Below, piece after piece: positions 1 to 6,881 of a stretch of 64,000 nucleotides of DNA (position 1 is the stretch's first letter; every line of letters starts with the position of its first letter). The notes under the pieces were generated by a model. That model was given only the letters and a program-made list of their open reading frames with translations, did no database searches and was not told the DNA's origin. Location of the stretch: assembly GCA_958510875.1 (NCBI GenBank), contig OY294070.1:114370703-114434702 (forward strand). The letters run 5' to 3'. The stretch is from Endomychus coccineus. Taxonomy: Eukaryota; Arthropoda; Insecta; Coleoptera; Endomychidae. Position numbers and translations under genes: made by a program.

Positions 1-405
1 GCGTTCAGCAATGGCGGCTTTCTTCACAGAATACGTATTATAATGGTTGATTTTATGTTTTTTCATTAGCTCGTCAAAGTGTCTGTTGAAGAATTCTTTT
101 CCCTGATCGCTTTGCAGGTTCCTAGGCGTACGATGTGACCCTTCTAGCAATATAGAACTGACCGCTTTCCGAACCTCTTCGGCTGATTTCGTTTTCAGCG
201 GGCGTGTCCACAGAAATTTCGAGAAGCAATCGATCACCACCAAAATGTATTTAAATCCACGATTTTCGCGCGCATAATTACCCATTTCGGCAAGATCCAT
301 TTGCCACAAGTCATCCAAGCCTTTTATTATTGTTCTGCGACGTTTAAAATTCTTTCGAACAGGCTTATGAAGCTCATCAACCACCTGCGCTTTACCCCTC
401 ATCAT
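1..405 (-). CDS. Maverick/Polinton-type integrase, partial (cut by window edge)
   Basis: This frame encodes a retroviral-type DDE integrase, which inserts the linear element DNA into the host chromosome. Counting from the Met at 405 (a second Met follows at 402), the catalytic acids are visible as D37 (in LWQMDLAEM), D100 (in LQSDQGKEFF) and E134 (in AIAER). The D-to-E spacing of 34 is that of Maverick integrases. The frame is open to position 1, so the C-terminal part, including any chromodomain, is outside the window. An in-frame stop lies at 433-435, so no N-terminal HHCC zinc domain is encoded directly upstream; it may be absent or supplied by splicing. The start overlaps the end of the upstream fibre-like gene by 14 bases in another frame, which suggests coupled expression. 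The family assignment is secure; the exact start is not. Confidence 0.88.
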   Translation of the reverse strand, partial: MMRGKAQVVDELHKPVRKNFKRRRTIIKGLDDLWQMDLAEMGNYARENRGFKYILVVIDCFSKFLWTRPLKTKSAEEVRKAVSSILLEGSHRTPRNLQSDQGKEFFNRHFDELMKKHKINHYNTYSVKKAAIAER

Positions 406-1348
406 TTTTGGGGTCGATCGGTGTTGTCGAAGCTAATAACTTTTGTGGTGGTGGGGAGGTGGTAGTAGCTCTTTTATAAGGATGATATGTAGGTATCTGT
501 AGAAATGTGGATAGTTTTTTTTCTACGCCAGCCAGTCTGGTACCTATGTCTATTTGTTCAATTTTCGATATTTCGCTTCTAATGTCCTGTATACTTTGGT
601 TTACGATGGTATAATTCGATCTAGATGTCTGCTCAATACTACTAAGCGTTTTATAGTCCAATTCTATGGTTATAAGTTTACTATTGATGGTCTGTATACT
701 ATCGAATAGGTCGTTATATTTCGAACTGTTTTCTTGATCGTTACTAACAAGTGTTTTATAGTCTTCACGTATTTTCTTCAATAATTTTTCAAGATTTACC
801 TCATTTGCTTTATTAGTTTTGAACGATGCTATCATACCATCTACAAGTTTTTCAATTTTAATTCTATTTTGTGTTGTAGAAGCAATCAGAGAGTCTGTGA
901 ATTTTTTATTTTCGATGTGAAGATACCCACCCTCATTATGTATACTCTGTTTTATAGCTGTAGAGTTGACATCACTTTGATTTTTGTATGACTGTATTTC
1001 GGTATAAAGGATCTTCAAATCTTCGCGAAGTGTATCTATTAATCGTGTTAAACTTGGAATTGCGGAATTCGTGATGTTATTGACGTTTATATGAATGGCT
1101 GCATACTTTACCAAAACTTCACTTAAATTCGCATTCACTCTAGTGATAGTGTTATCTACATATGCTTTGTTTGCAACATCATTATCCGAGATAGGTATTT
1201 TCACATTACAAATTTTCAAATTTTCCATATCCACATCACCTTCGGGCGTATGCCTTAAAATGTTCATAAACATCGATCTGCGTTTAAAAACGTCGACGAT
1301 GCTATCACCCGACAACGCTGATCGTCTACCGAACTTATCAAGACTCAT
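392..1348 (-). CDS. Coiled-coil fibre-like virion protein of the Maverick-type element
   Basis: The product is 318 residues. It has a short basic N-terminus (MSLDKFGRRS), a segment ending in NKAYVD near residue 60 that resembles repeat motifs of phage tail-fibre proteins, and then a long helical region (about 65-275) of heptad-like repeats broken by Asn/Ser/Thr-rich stretches. It ends in a Pro/Thr-rich tail. No enzymatic motif is visible. A trimeric fibre or spike attached to the penton is the natural reading for a long coiled coil in this gene cluster, but that is inference from shape and neighbours. It lies 33 bases downstream of the DUF8207-like gene and overlaps the integrase start. An AT-rich TATA-like stretch sits over the last codons of the gene before it (ATC ATA TAT TAG). 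Confidence 0.72.
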   Translation of the reverse strand: MSLDKFGRRSALSGDSIVDVFKRRSMFMNILRHTPEGDVDMENLKICNVKIPISDNDVANKAYVDNTITRVNANLSEVLVKYAAIHINVNNITNSAIPSLTRLIDTLREDLKILYTEIQSYKNQSDVNSTAIKQSIHNEGGYLHIENKKFTDSLIASTTQNRIKIEKLVDGMIASFKTNKANEVNLEKLLKKIREDYKTLVSNDQENSSKYNDLFDSIQTINSKLITIELDYKTLSSIEQTSRSNYTIVNQSIQDIRSEISKIEQIDIGTRLAGVEKKLSTFLQIPTYHPYKRATTTSPPPQKLLASTTPIDPKNDEG

Positions 1349-1381
1349 TATATAAATGGTGTTGGGTTGAAGTATCCAGTA

Positions 1382-2263
1382 CTAATATATGATGTTTGCC
1401 TCTCTTAGTTCATTTATTATAGCAACAATTTCATTATCGTGCGAAGTATTTCCAGCTTGTTGTGATGCCATCAGTAGTTTTAGTCGGTTCACCAGCTCGT
1501 TTGGATCATCCCAAAAAATATATTCCATAGGCTTCTTGTTATATGTTAAATGTAAACCGCTACCGCTTGCTGCTGCTGTAGAAGTCGTCTCCGACGACGA
1601 TACAGAGGCTAGTCTAAACATAGGTTTAATTATGGACATGTACTTTATCGCACTGGTACCCTTCAAACGACCATTAACATTTTTATGTGCATTTGTTAAC
1701 CTCAAAATTTCTTTGTATGCTGCTCGATCGTTATTCGTGAATTTTGTGGGTGTTTTGTAGAATATAAGATCGTACAATCCAGGTGTTCCCTTTGCGCTAT
1801 ATCCTGCAGTTTCGATATTCTCCCCGAATATTATCTTTTTAACACCTAGAATCCAACCGGCAGAGCTCGCATCATAAACAGGTCCATATACTTTATCGAT
1901 TTTCTTGTTGTTTTCCCAATGCTCTTGAACGTATTTACGAACTTGTGGGGGGTAATGTGCGAGTGAAGGTTCAATCTCAGTCATAGCATCATCGAACGCG
2001 TCATCCTCCTCTCCCCCCTCTTCTTCTTCTTCTTCGTAATCGTTATCTTTAGGTTCTAATTTTATTTCTTTTTTCATTAACTGCGCAGTAGGATGTTTAA
2101 TTTTTTTAACGATCGCTTTCAATGGTGTTGCGATAGGTTTGAACAGTTGTTCTATTGATTCGTCTTCTTCAGATTTACCTAGCTTCAAGGCCAAATATTT
2201 CTTCCTTATAGACTTACTCAATTCGAAGATTTTTCGCTTACGTGCTAACTGATCGGCGTCCAT
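1382..2263 (-). CDS. DUF8207-like Maverick protein
   Basis: The product is 293 residues and matches a family repeatedly found in insect Maverick elements. The N-terminal 70 residues are basic. An extremely acidic run follows (about 75-97, EEEEEEGGEEDD). The conserved core contains KGTPGLYDLIFYKTP and then a KEILRLTNAH segment, the hallmark of DUF8207 proteins. A low-complexity Ser/Thr/Ala linker near residue 220 leads to a short helical tail. The molecular role is unknown. The mix of acidic and basic regions and its position next to the packaging ATPase are compatible with a DNA-condensing or scaffold role, which is inference. The start at 2263 is the only early Met and lies 26 bases after the ATPase stop. 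A TATA box for this gene is contained in the last ATPase codons (2296-2307). Confidence 0.82.
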   Translation of the reverse strand: MDADQLARKRKIFELSKSIRKKYLALKLGKSEEDESIEQLFKPIATPLKAIVKKIKHPTAQLMKKEIKLEPKDNDYEEEEEEGGEEDDAFDDAMTEIEPSLAHYPPQVRKYVQEHWENNKKIDKVYGPVYDASSAGWILGVKKIIFGENIETAGYSAKGTPGLYDLIFYKTPTKFTNNDRAAYKEILRLTNAHKNVNGRLKGTSAIKYMSIIKPMFRLASVSSSETTSTAAASGSGLHLTYNKKPMEYIFWDDPNELVNRLKLLMASQQAGNTSHDNEIVAIINELREANIIY

Positions 2264-2289
2264 CTTGTATTTGGACTAAAATTAACAAT

Positions 2290-2979
2290 TCACGTTTTTA
2301 TATATACGTCGAAACCTTTGCGGTATCTACCATCGTTCAAGTCGAAATCCTTTGCAATGACCAAAGTTCCGAAATTATCCGTCCAGCACATGGCGCACAT
2401 CTTCTTGAACTGATTGAAATCGACGTCGGGCGATACGTGCTCATCAAATACATGCTTCAAATTGATCTCGTCCTGCTTAAAAAGAACGATCAAATTACAA
2501 TTGTCGCGAATCAATTGTTTCGGTATTTTCGAGTACGTTTGACACAGATATGCCGCATCGATATTCTTATGTCTACACATGGAATAGTATTCCCGAATTT
2601 TTTGTTGGCCCTCGCACGCGATGTCATCAAAAAGGAATATGGAATTAGCTTTAGCCTCGTTCGGGCTTATTATTTCCTCGTTGTCCTTATAGGGAAAATA
2701 GCCGACACCTTTAACTCGATCTAAAACTTCCTGCAACAGTTGATACTTGGGCTGATACAACGACTTTGAGTATACGTAGACGTTTTTGAACTTTGCCCCA
2801 TTTGGATTAAATAATAGCGATAACATCACGTTCGTTTTACCACACCCACTAGGTCCACAAATTATAGCGCGAAAAGAGTCGGGTAACAATTTACCATGTT
2901 TACCTATGCGATTAGTAGTCGCAGACCCAAGGTCTAAATTTTCGATGGGCAGTGTCTGCTCTTGTTGAACGGTCTTCAT
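2290..2979 (-). CDS. FtsK/HerA-type genome-packaging ATPase
   Basis: This is the ATPase that pumps element DNA into the capsid. The frame is open from 3051, but I place the start at the Met at 2979 (MKTVQQEQ), giving 229 residues. The longer start would sit exactly at the ATG of the divergent plus-strand gene and leave no room for promoters. Walker A is GPSGCGKT (residues 66-73 of the long form) and Walker B is FLFDDI (about 139-144), followed by a sensor-like YLCQTYSKIP segment. This is the usual set for Polinton and adintovirus packaging ATPases. It is the first minus-strand gene after the divergent promoter region and is followed closely by the DUF8207-like gene. No frame breaks are seen. 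Confidence 0.9.
   Translation of the reverse strand: MKTVQQEQTLPIENLDLGSATTNRIGKHGKLLPDSFRAIICGPSGCGKTNVMLSLLFNPNGAKFKNVYVYSKSLYQPKYQLLQEVLDRVKGVGYFPYKDNEEIISPNEAKANSIFLFDDIACEGQQKIREYYSMCRHKNIDAAYLCQTYSKIPKQLIRDNCNLIVLFKQDEINLKHVFDEHVSPDVDFNQFKKMCAMCWTDNFGTLVIAKDFDLNDGRYRKGFDVYIKT
2296..2307 (-). promoter_or_regulatory. TATA box embedded in the ATPase 3' codons
   Basis: On the minus strand the sequence reads GTATATATAAAA. It is simultaneously the ATPase codons for V-Y-I-K just before its stop. It lies about 35-45 bases before the ATG of the DUF8207-like gene at 2263, and an initiator-like TTAGTC follows about 27-30 bases after the TATA. The spacing fits an insect core promoter; function is inferred. 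Confidence 0.5.
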
Positions 2980-3012
2980 ATTGTGAGGTAGTTTGAATCT
3001 GATGATTGCTTT

Positions 3013-3046
3013 TATAAATAGAAACGTTTGGAGATCGCGACTCAGT
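3013..3046 (+). promoter_or_regulatory. Divergent core promoter: TATA box plus TCAGT initiator
   Basis: TATAAATA at 3013-3020 is followed by TCAGT at 3042-3046. The initiator A at 3044 is 31 bases downstream of the first T, the canonical insect TATA-to-start distance. The ATG of the phospholipase gene is at 3051, so the leader would be only 7 bases. Read on the other strand, the same bases give CTATTTATAAAAG upstream of the ATPase ATG at 2979, so one AT-rich element may serve both directions. The spacing is observed; promoter activity is inferred. Confidence 0.6.
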
Positions 3047-3050
3047 ATCA

Positions 3051-3830
3051 ATGTTGATCTATCAGGGTGAAGGTCTGTTGAATTCGCTCATAAACAGTCT
3101 CCCGTTCGAAGTACATATTCCATCATATCAATTCTGTGGACCTGGTACTAAGCTACAGAAGCGACTTGCGCGTGGCGATAAAGGTGTTAATCCGTTGGAT
3201 TCGGCCTGTCGCGAACACGACATAGCTTATTCTCAGCACAAATCTCTAGAAGATCGTCATAAGGCCGATAAAATATTAGAGGACGCAGCTTGGCAGCGTG
3301 TTAAATCTAAGGACGCTAAGGCAGGCGAAAGACTAGCTAGTCTATTGGTTACTGGGGGAATGAAAGTTAAACGTAAACTAGGAATGGGTCTTAAGAAACG
3401 TGCTGGTCGTCGTGGAGGATGTTGCTTTCGGAAAGATATAGTGGGACATATTTCTAAGTCTATGGAACCGTCTGCATCGTTGCGAAAGTCTGCTATGAAT
3501 GCATTGAAAGCTGCACGAATAGCTATTAAGCGAGTCGGAGGTAAGAAGCGTGTTAAAGTACCACGCGTAATACCCCTGCCGAAATCTGGAGGATTCCTCC
3601 CGTTATTACTACCTATTTTGGGGGCGCTGGGGGCCTTAGGGTCTGTGGCTGGTGGTGCAAGTGCCATCGCTAATACAGTAGTCAATGCTAGAAACGCCAA
3701 AAAGAAGCTTGAAGAGGATCAGCGTCATCATGCCGCTATGGAATCGTTAGGTAAAGGATTAAACTTGCGGAAGAATGCGAAAGGTGGATTTGGGTTGTTT
3801 TTGAAGAAACAACAAAAAAACTTCCAATAG
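3051..3830 (+). CDS. Minor virion protein with parvovirus-type phospholipase A2 domain
   Basis: The product is 259 residues. Residues about 25-65 form a secreted/parvoviral-type phospholipase A2 core: the calcium-loop GPG at 30-32 and a catalytic CxxHD (C53, H56, D57). In related particles this activity breaches endosomal membranes. A highly basic middle (about 104-172, many Lys/Arg) could contact DNA. A strongly hydrophobic Gly/Ala/Leu-rich segment (about 181-211) resembles the membrane-active or core peptides of adenovirus and Polinton minor proteins, and the C-terminus carries the GxGL-type repeats typical of the Maverick family. The frame ends TAG at 3828-3830, two codons after a slippery heptamer (3815-3821) that would direct ribosomes into the protease frame. 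Transcription probably starts at about 3044. Confidence 0.85.
   Translation: MLIYQGEGLLNSLINSLPFEVHIPSYQFCGPGTKLQKRLARGDKGVNPLDSACREHDIAYSQHKSLEDRHKADKILEDAAWQRVKSKDAKAGERLASLLVTGGMKVKRKLGMGLKKRAGRRGGCCFRKDIVGHISKSMEPSASLRKSAMNALKAARIAIKRVGGKKRVKVPRVIPLPKSGGFLPLLLPILGALGALGSVAGGASAIANTVVNARNAKKKLEEDQRHHAAMESLGKGLNLRKNAKGGFGLFLKKQQKNFQ
3815..3821 (+). promoter_or_regulatory. Candidate -1 programmed ribosomal frameshift site
   Basis: The heptamer A AAA AAC is in the exact X-XXY-YYZ register relative to the phospholipase frame (codons ...caa aaa aac ttc caa tag). The zero-frame stop comes two codons later. The -1 frame continues without a stop into the protease. The direct repeat CCAATAG occurs at 3824-3830 and 3837-3843. 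I could not identify a convincing downstream stem or pseudoknot by eye. Confidence 0.6.
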
Positions 3831-4189
3831 AGCTACCCAATAGACCGTTGTATGATGTGGATTTGGTGCGTTTCGCGAAAAAAATGAAAATACCTCATTT
3901 TCGTGGTGTCTTTATGCGAGACAATTTACCTAGGAAACGTCCTTGGAGGCAAGAATGTGCCATTTTGAATTTGGATTCGATCAAAAACAGCGGTACTCAT
4001 TGGGTGGCCTTTAGAAAAATAAATAACCAAGTGGAATACTTTGACTCTTTTGGAAATTTAAAACCACCCAAGGAACTAGTTCGATATTTGGGTGGTGGGG
4101 TTAGAATTTTCTATAATAACGATGCTTATCAAAAGTATGATCAGGTGATTTGTGGACATTTATGTTTGAAATTCCTCAGTTCTACGTAA
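3821..4189 (+). CDS. Adenain-like cysteine protease (virion maturation), no own ATG
   Basis: This is the adenovirus-type maturation protease of the element. It would cleave virion precursors during assembly. The core begins ...YDVDLVRFAKK, followed by the family segment KIPHFRGVFMRDNLP. The catalytic His is in GTHWVAF, the acidic residue in EYFDSFGN, and the Cys in VICGHLCL (about residues 51, 66 and 102 from the TTG at 3848). No ATG precedes the conserved N-terminal block. The first in-frame ATG (3884) falls inside it, and a TTG at 3848 is the only near-cognate start. Family homology extends upstream of 3848 into the stretch overlapping the end of the phospholipase gene, and that gene ends at a -1 slippery site. 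Translation as a frameshift extension is therefore the best explanation; a spliced mRNA or alternative start is possible. I give the start as the first base after the slippery site. Confidence 0.8.
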   Translation, partial: LPIELPNRPLYDVDLVRFAKKMKIPHFRGVFMRDNLPRKRPWRQECAILNLDSIKNSGTHWVAFRKINNQVEYFDSFGNLKPPKELVRYLGGGVRIFYNNDAYQKYDQVICGHLCLKFLSST

Positions 4190-4208
4190 ACATCTAGAGT
4201 GAGCAGTC

Positions 4209-4679
4209 ATGTCTGAATCCTACGATAAATTTATCGGAAAGATTATGCAACAACTTTCTGTTGATATTCAAAGACCTGGAATGCATACAATCATCCGATA
4301 CGTATATGATAATCTAATAAAAGCAATGGAAAAACCTTCGAGCGAACTAAGCAAAAGAGACTTATTATTTCTCCCGATGGAATACATTCTAAAACATTTG
4401 GATTTGGTGTCTCTCAATCAGAATGAAGTTCCTAAATATATGTTGAACACCCTTTACCGTCATATGAGGTGTACGGAACATATCGACGAAGATTGCGATT
4501 GTCTGCCACCTCCTCGCAAACTATGTTCGCAATGTTTATCTGAACAGATATCGAAGGTTATGGAGACCGAGGGAATAACGCATCATGAGAAGCAGGTGTT
4601 GATTGAAGAAGTGTGCAGAGACGATCCATACTTTATGCGATCATACTTATTCCATATATTAATGTGCAAATATAAATAG
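4209..4679 (+). CDS. Unknown Cys-rich protein of the Maverick-type element
   Basis: The product is 156 residues and not recognised. The N-terminal 90 residues look alpha-helical. A compact Cys cluster follows at about residues 98-118 (C, then CDC, then CSQC within HIDEDCDCLPPPRKLCSQC), which could bind zinc. A further Cys lies in EEVCRD and another near the C-terminus. There is no signal peptide or membrane segment. It lies between the protease and penton genes, 20 bases after the protease stop. An initiator-like GCAGTC overlaps the region immediately before its ATG, but there is no TATA box at the expected distance. Its last codons (AAA TAT AAA TAG) contain the TATA box of the penton gene. 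Confidence 0.65.
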   Translation: MSESYDKFIGKIMQQLSVDIQRPGMHTIIRYVYDNLIKAMEKPSSELSKRDLLFLPMEYILKHLDLVSLNQNEVPKYMLNTLYRHMRCTEHIDEDCDCLPPPRKLCSQCLSEQISKVMETEGITHHEKQVLIEEVCRDDPYFMRSYLFHILMCKYK

Positions 4680-4708
4680 AAATGTTACAATAAATTCGTA
4701 TCAGTATC
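4671..4708 (+). promoter_or_regulatory. Penton-gene core promoter, TATA overlapping upstream stop codon
   Basis: TATAAATA at 4671-4678 overlaps the stop codon of the upstream gene. TCAGT at 4701-4705 puts the presumed start A (4703) 32 bases downstream of the TATA start and 6 bases before the ATG at 4709. TCAGTATCATG here and TCAGTATCAATG at the phospholipase gene are nearly identical, so the two promoters belong to one class. Confidence 0.58.
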
Positions 4709-5407
4709 ATGTCGCAGTTATTCACGCTAACAAGCACCAACCATATATTCTCGTTCACACCGCAGAATTCGATCGAGTTGAAGCCTGATAAGCGATACTA
4801 TTTGGCTTTGTTAGGATTCACTTCTTATAACTCTATACCGAATATCGAGAACGAGAAATTTTACTATTTTGGGGACGATGGAAAGACTTTGAAAACAATC
4901 GAAATACCTTCGGGTAACTACGAACTATCCGACATTGAAGAATTAATTCGGAAAAGATTGAACGTGAAAGAAGATGTCTTCTCGCTGAAGCCCAATAACA
5001 ATACATTAAAGTGTGAGATATTCTATAAGAACCACGACATTTCGTTTGTTAAGGAAGATAGCCTAGGCAAAATATTGGGGTTTTCGCGTAAAGTCTTGAA
5101 AAAGGGCGTGGTCCACATGTCCGATTTACCAGTCAACATTATAAAAGTAAGCAACATCCGATTCGAATCAAACATTACCGTGGGAGCCTTCTACCGAGAT
5201 AGACCTGCGCATACGATCTACGACTTCCCCATCACAGACGATCCTGGCTATAGAATTGTGGAACGTCCAAAGAATCCTCTATATTTACCAGTGTCAGATA
5301 TCGGTGAAATTACCAACATCACCGTACTCGCCCTAGATCAACATTCGAACCCGATAAATTTTCGAGGTGAAGAAAGTGTTTTACATCTACATTTACAAGA
5401 AGTCTGA
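4709..5407 (+). CDS. Penton-like (single jelly-roll) capsid protein
   Basis: The product is 232 residues and matches the minor capsid (vertex/penton) proteins of insect Maverick elements. The beta-rich N-terminal half carries the family segment YYLALLGFTSYNSIPNI. After it come a basic stretch ending around GKILGFSRKV and a C-terminal beta-rich part (PLYLPVSDIGEITNITVLALD). In the assembled particle it would form pentamers at the icosahedral vertices and anchor the fibre. The start is set by the promoter directly upstream. The small basic gene begins 9 bases after its stop and the major capsid gene 158 bases after, so these three may share a transcript or use closely packed promoters. No frame breaks are seen. 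Confidence 0.8.
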   Translation: MSQLFTLTSTNHIFSFTPQNSIELKPDKRYYLALLGFTSYNSIPNIENEKFYYFGDDGKTLKTIEIPSGNYELSDIEELIRKRLNVKEDVFSLKPNNNTLKCEIFYKNHDISFVKEDSLGKILGFSRKVLKKGVVHMSDLPVNIIKVSNIRFESNITVGAFYRDRPAHTIYDFPITDDPGYRIVERPKNPLYLPVSDIGEITNITVLALDQHSNPINFRGEESVLHLHLQEV

Positions 5408-5416
5408 AAACAGAAT

Positions 5417-5563
5417 ATGGGATTAGTTGTTGCTGTGGGTAATAAAAGAACCTCACACGCTTCATATCCATCAGTCTTCAACAAAACACCGAAAGTGCGA
5501 GAGCTAACCCTCACCAAGGCCAACCGATTAGTTCTACAATCTTTAGGGTTTCGCCTTAAATAA
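5417..5563 (+). CDS. 48-residue basic protein between penton and major capsid
   Basis: An ATG at 5417 opens a 48-codon frame ending TAA at 5561-5563. It is 9 bases after the penton stop and 2 bases before the capsid ATG, so the gap is filled exactly by this frame. The peptide is basic (about ten Lys/Arg). Its C-terminal block LTKANRLVLQSLGFRL resembles a short motif I associate with small proteins next to capsid genes in other insect Maverick elements. A core or DNA-condensing role, like small adenovirus core peptides, is possible but inferred. Confidence 0.6.
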   Translation: MGLVVAVGNKRTSHASYPSVFNKTPKVRELTLTKANRLVLQSLGFRLK

Positions 5564-5565
5564 AA

Positions 5566-6834
5566 ATGCCTAATAAGCGAAAGTTTGGTGGTGTAGATGT
5601 TGATGGTGGAGATAACAATGTTATCTCATCAATTTTCGATTTATACCAGCAGCCGAAATTCGATGAGTCGATTCGGAAAGCCGAGTATAGATCGATTACA
5701 CCGTTCGTTAAAGCCTTCAATAACAGCGACATCGTGGAGTTTGGAATAAATCAAGTGGACGCGTTTTTTTCCATGAAGGATACTCTATTGGTGATCAAGG
5801 GAAAAATCGAAGTGAAGGGTGGAGGTAATGTTATATTGTTACCGAATTATGGGGCCTTCCTTTTCGACTCTTGCTCGTACGTTGAGAGTGGTAGGGAGAT
5901 CGAAACAGTTCGAGATCCTGGTATAGTCAGCGCTGTTCGAGCATTTACCTGCTACACCCCTACAGCTTCTACGCATATGGCTACCGCTAGTTGGTTGTAC
6001 CCCCTTGAGAGCGTAGTTTTGCACGAAACTAAATCATTCAGTCTATTGATTCCGCTGAAGCATATATTCAACATTTTCAACGATTACCCGATGATTACAT
6101 TTGGTAGGCAGACTATTCGACTGGTGCGTGCTCGAAACGATAACGATTGTGTTAACATTGAGACCGCCACGACCACCGTTAAATTCCTGATTGATAGTAT
6201 GGAATTGAAAGTGAAGTATATCTATCCTAACGATATAATTAGAGAAAAGCTCTTGCGAGCAATCAAGAGTGATTCGCCCATCCTAATTCCATTCCGGAAG
6301 TGGGAATGCCATGAGCTTCCTGCCATAACAAGCGAGGCCCGACGAGAAATTTGGGCGGTCAAGACTAGTGCGGCAGTTGAAAAACCTCGCTATGTCATAG
6401 TATTCTTTCAAACGGACAAACGAAACAATGTGAAGGCTAACCCCACAATATTTGATCATCTGGATATAACAAGTATTCGCTTATCTCTAAACGGTGAATA
6501 TTACCCTAACGAGCGAATGAACTTGGACTTTGCCAAGGATGATTTCGCGCTCGCTCACCATAACTACACAGAGTTCTACTCTAGCTATACAAATTCCTCG
6601 TCGACTGCTGTGAAACAACCAATGTTAGATTACACTAGTTTCAAAAAGCGCGCCCTCTACATAATCGATTGTTCGAAACAGGAGGAAGCAGTGAAATCTG
6701 CAACTGTTGATGTGCGATTGGAAATTGAGGCAGATAAGGGATTTCCAGCCAATACGAAAGCATATTGTATCATCATTCACGATTGTTTGATGGAGTACTC
6801 CCCACTCTCGGAAATAGTGAAGAGTCTGATCTAA
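5566..6834 (+). CDS. Major capsid protein, double jelly-roll (hexon-like)
   Basis: The product is 422 residues, a normal length for a Polinton or adintovirus major capsid protein. It is rich in beta-strand patterns across two halves: one roughly 45-235 (YRSITPFVKAFNNSDIVEFGI at the start) and one roughly 240-420 with SIRLSLNGEYYPNERMNLDF, ending in the conserved tail IIIHDCLMEYSPLSEIVKSL. It forms trimeric capsomers of the icosahedral shell. The start is the ATG two bases after the preceding small gene; there is no TATA box at the usual distance, so it may be expressed from an upstream promoter or a TATA-less start. No stops or shifts interrupt the frame, consistent with a young copy. Confidence 0.87.
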   Translation: MPNKRKFGGVDVDGGDNNVISSIFDLYQQPKFDESIRKAEYRSITPFVKAFNNSDIVEFGINQVDAFFSMKDTLLVIKGKIEVKGGGNVILLPNYGAFLFDSCSYVESGREIETVRDPGIVSAVRAFTCYTPTASTHMATASWLYPLESVVLHETKSFSLLIPLKHIFNIFNDYPMITFGRQTIRLVRARNDNDCVNIETATTTVKFLIDSMELKVKYIYPNDIIREKLLRAIKSDSPILIPFRKWECHELPAITSEARREIWAVKTSAAVEKPRYVIVFFQTDKRNNVKANPTIFDHLDITSIRLSLNGEYYPNERMNLDFAKDDFALAHHNYTEFYSSYTNSSSTAVKQPMLDYTSFKKRALYIIDCSKQEEAVKSATVDVRLEIEADKGFPANTKAYCIIIHDCLMEYSPLSEIVKSLI

Positions 6835-6861
6835 AACTTACTGTCTAACGACTATGAGCGA

Positions 6862-6867
6862 TCAGTT
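6862..6867 (+). promoter_or_regulatory. TCAGTT initiator before the last gene
   Basis: TCAGTT, a perfect insect initiator, lies 20 bases before the ATG at 6882. No TATA box is present 30 bases upstream, where the major capsid gene ends. Confidence 0.35.
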
Positions 6868-6881
6868 TAGTACGAGCCATC

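Noticed and set aside
2980..3051. Longer ATPase start at 3051
   Set aside because: It would abut the divergent gene's ATG and cover the TATA element; the added residues lie outside the conserved family core.
3257..3700. 147-residue frame opposite the phospholipase gene
   Set aside because: It is a shadow of the basic Ala/Lys-rich gene; the plus-strand frame has clear domains.
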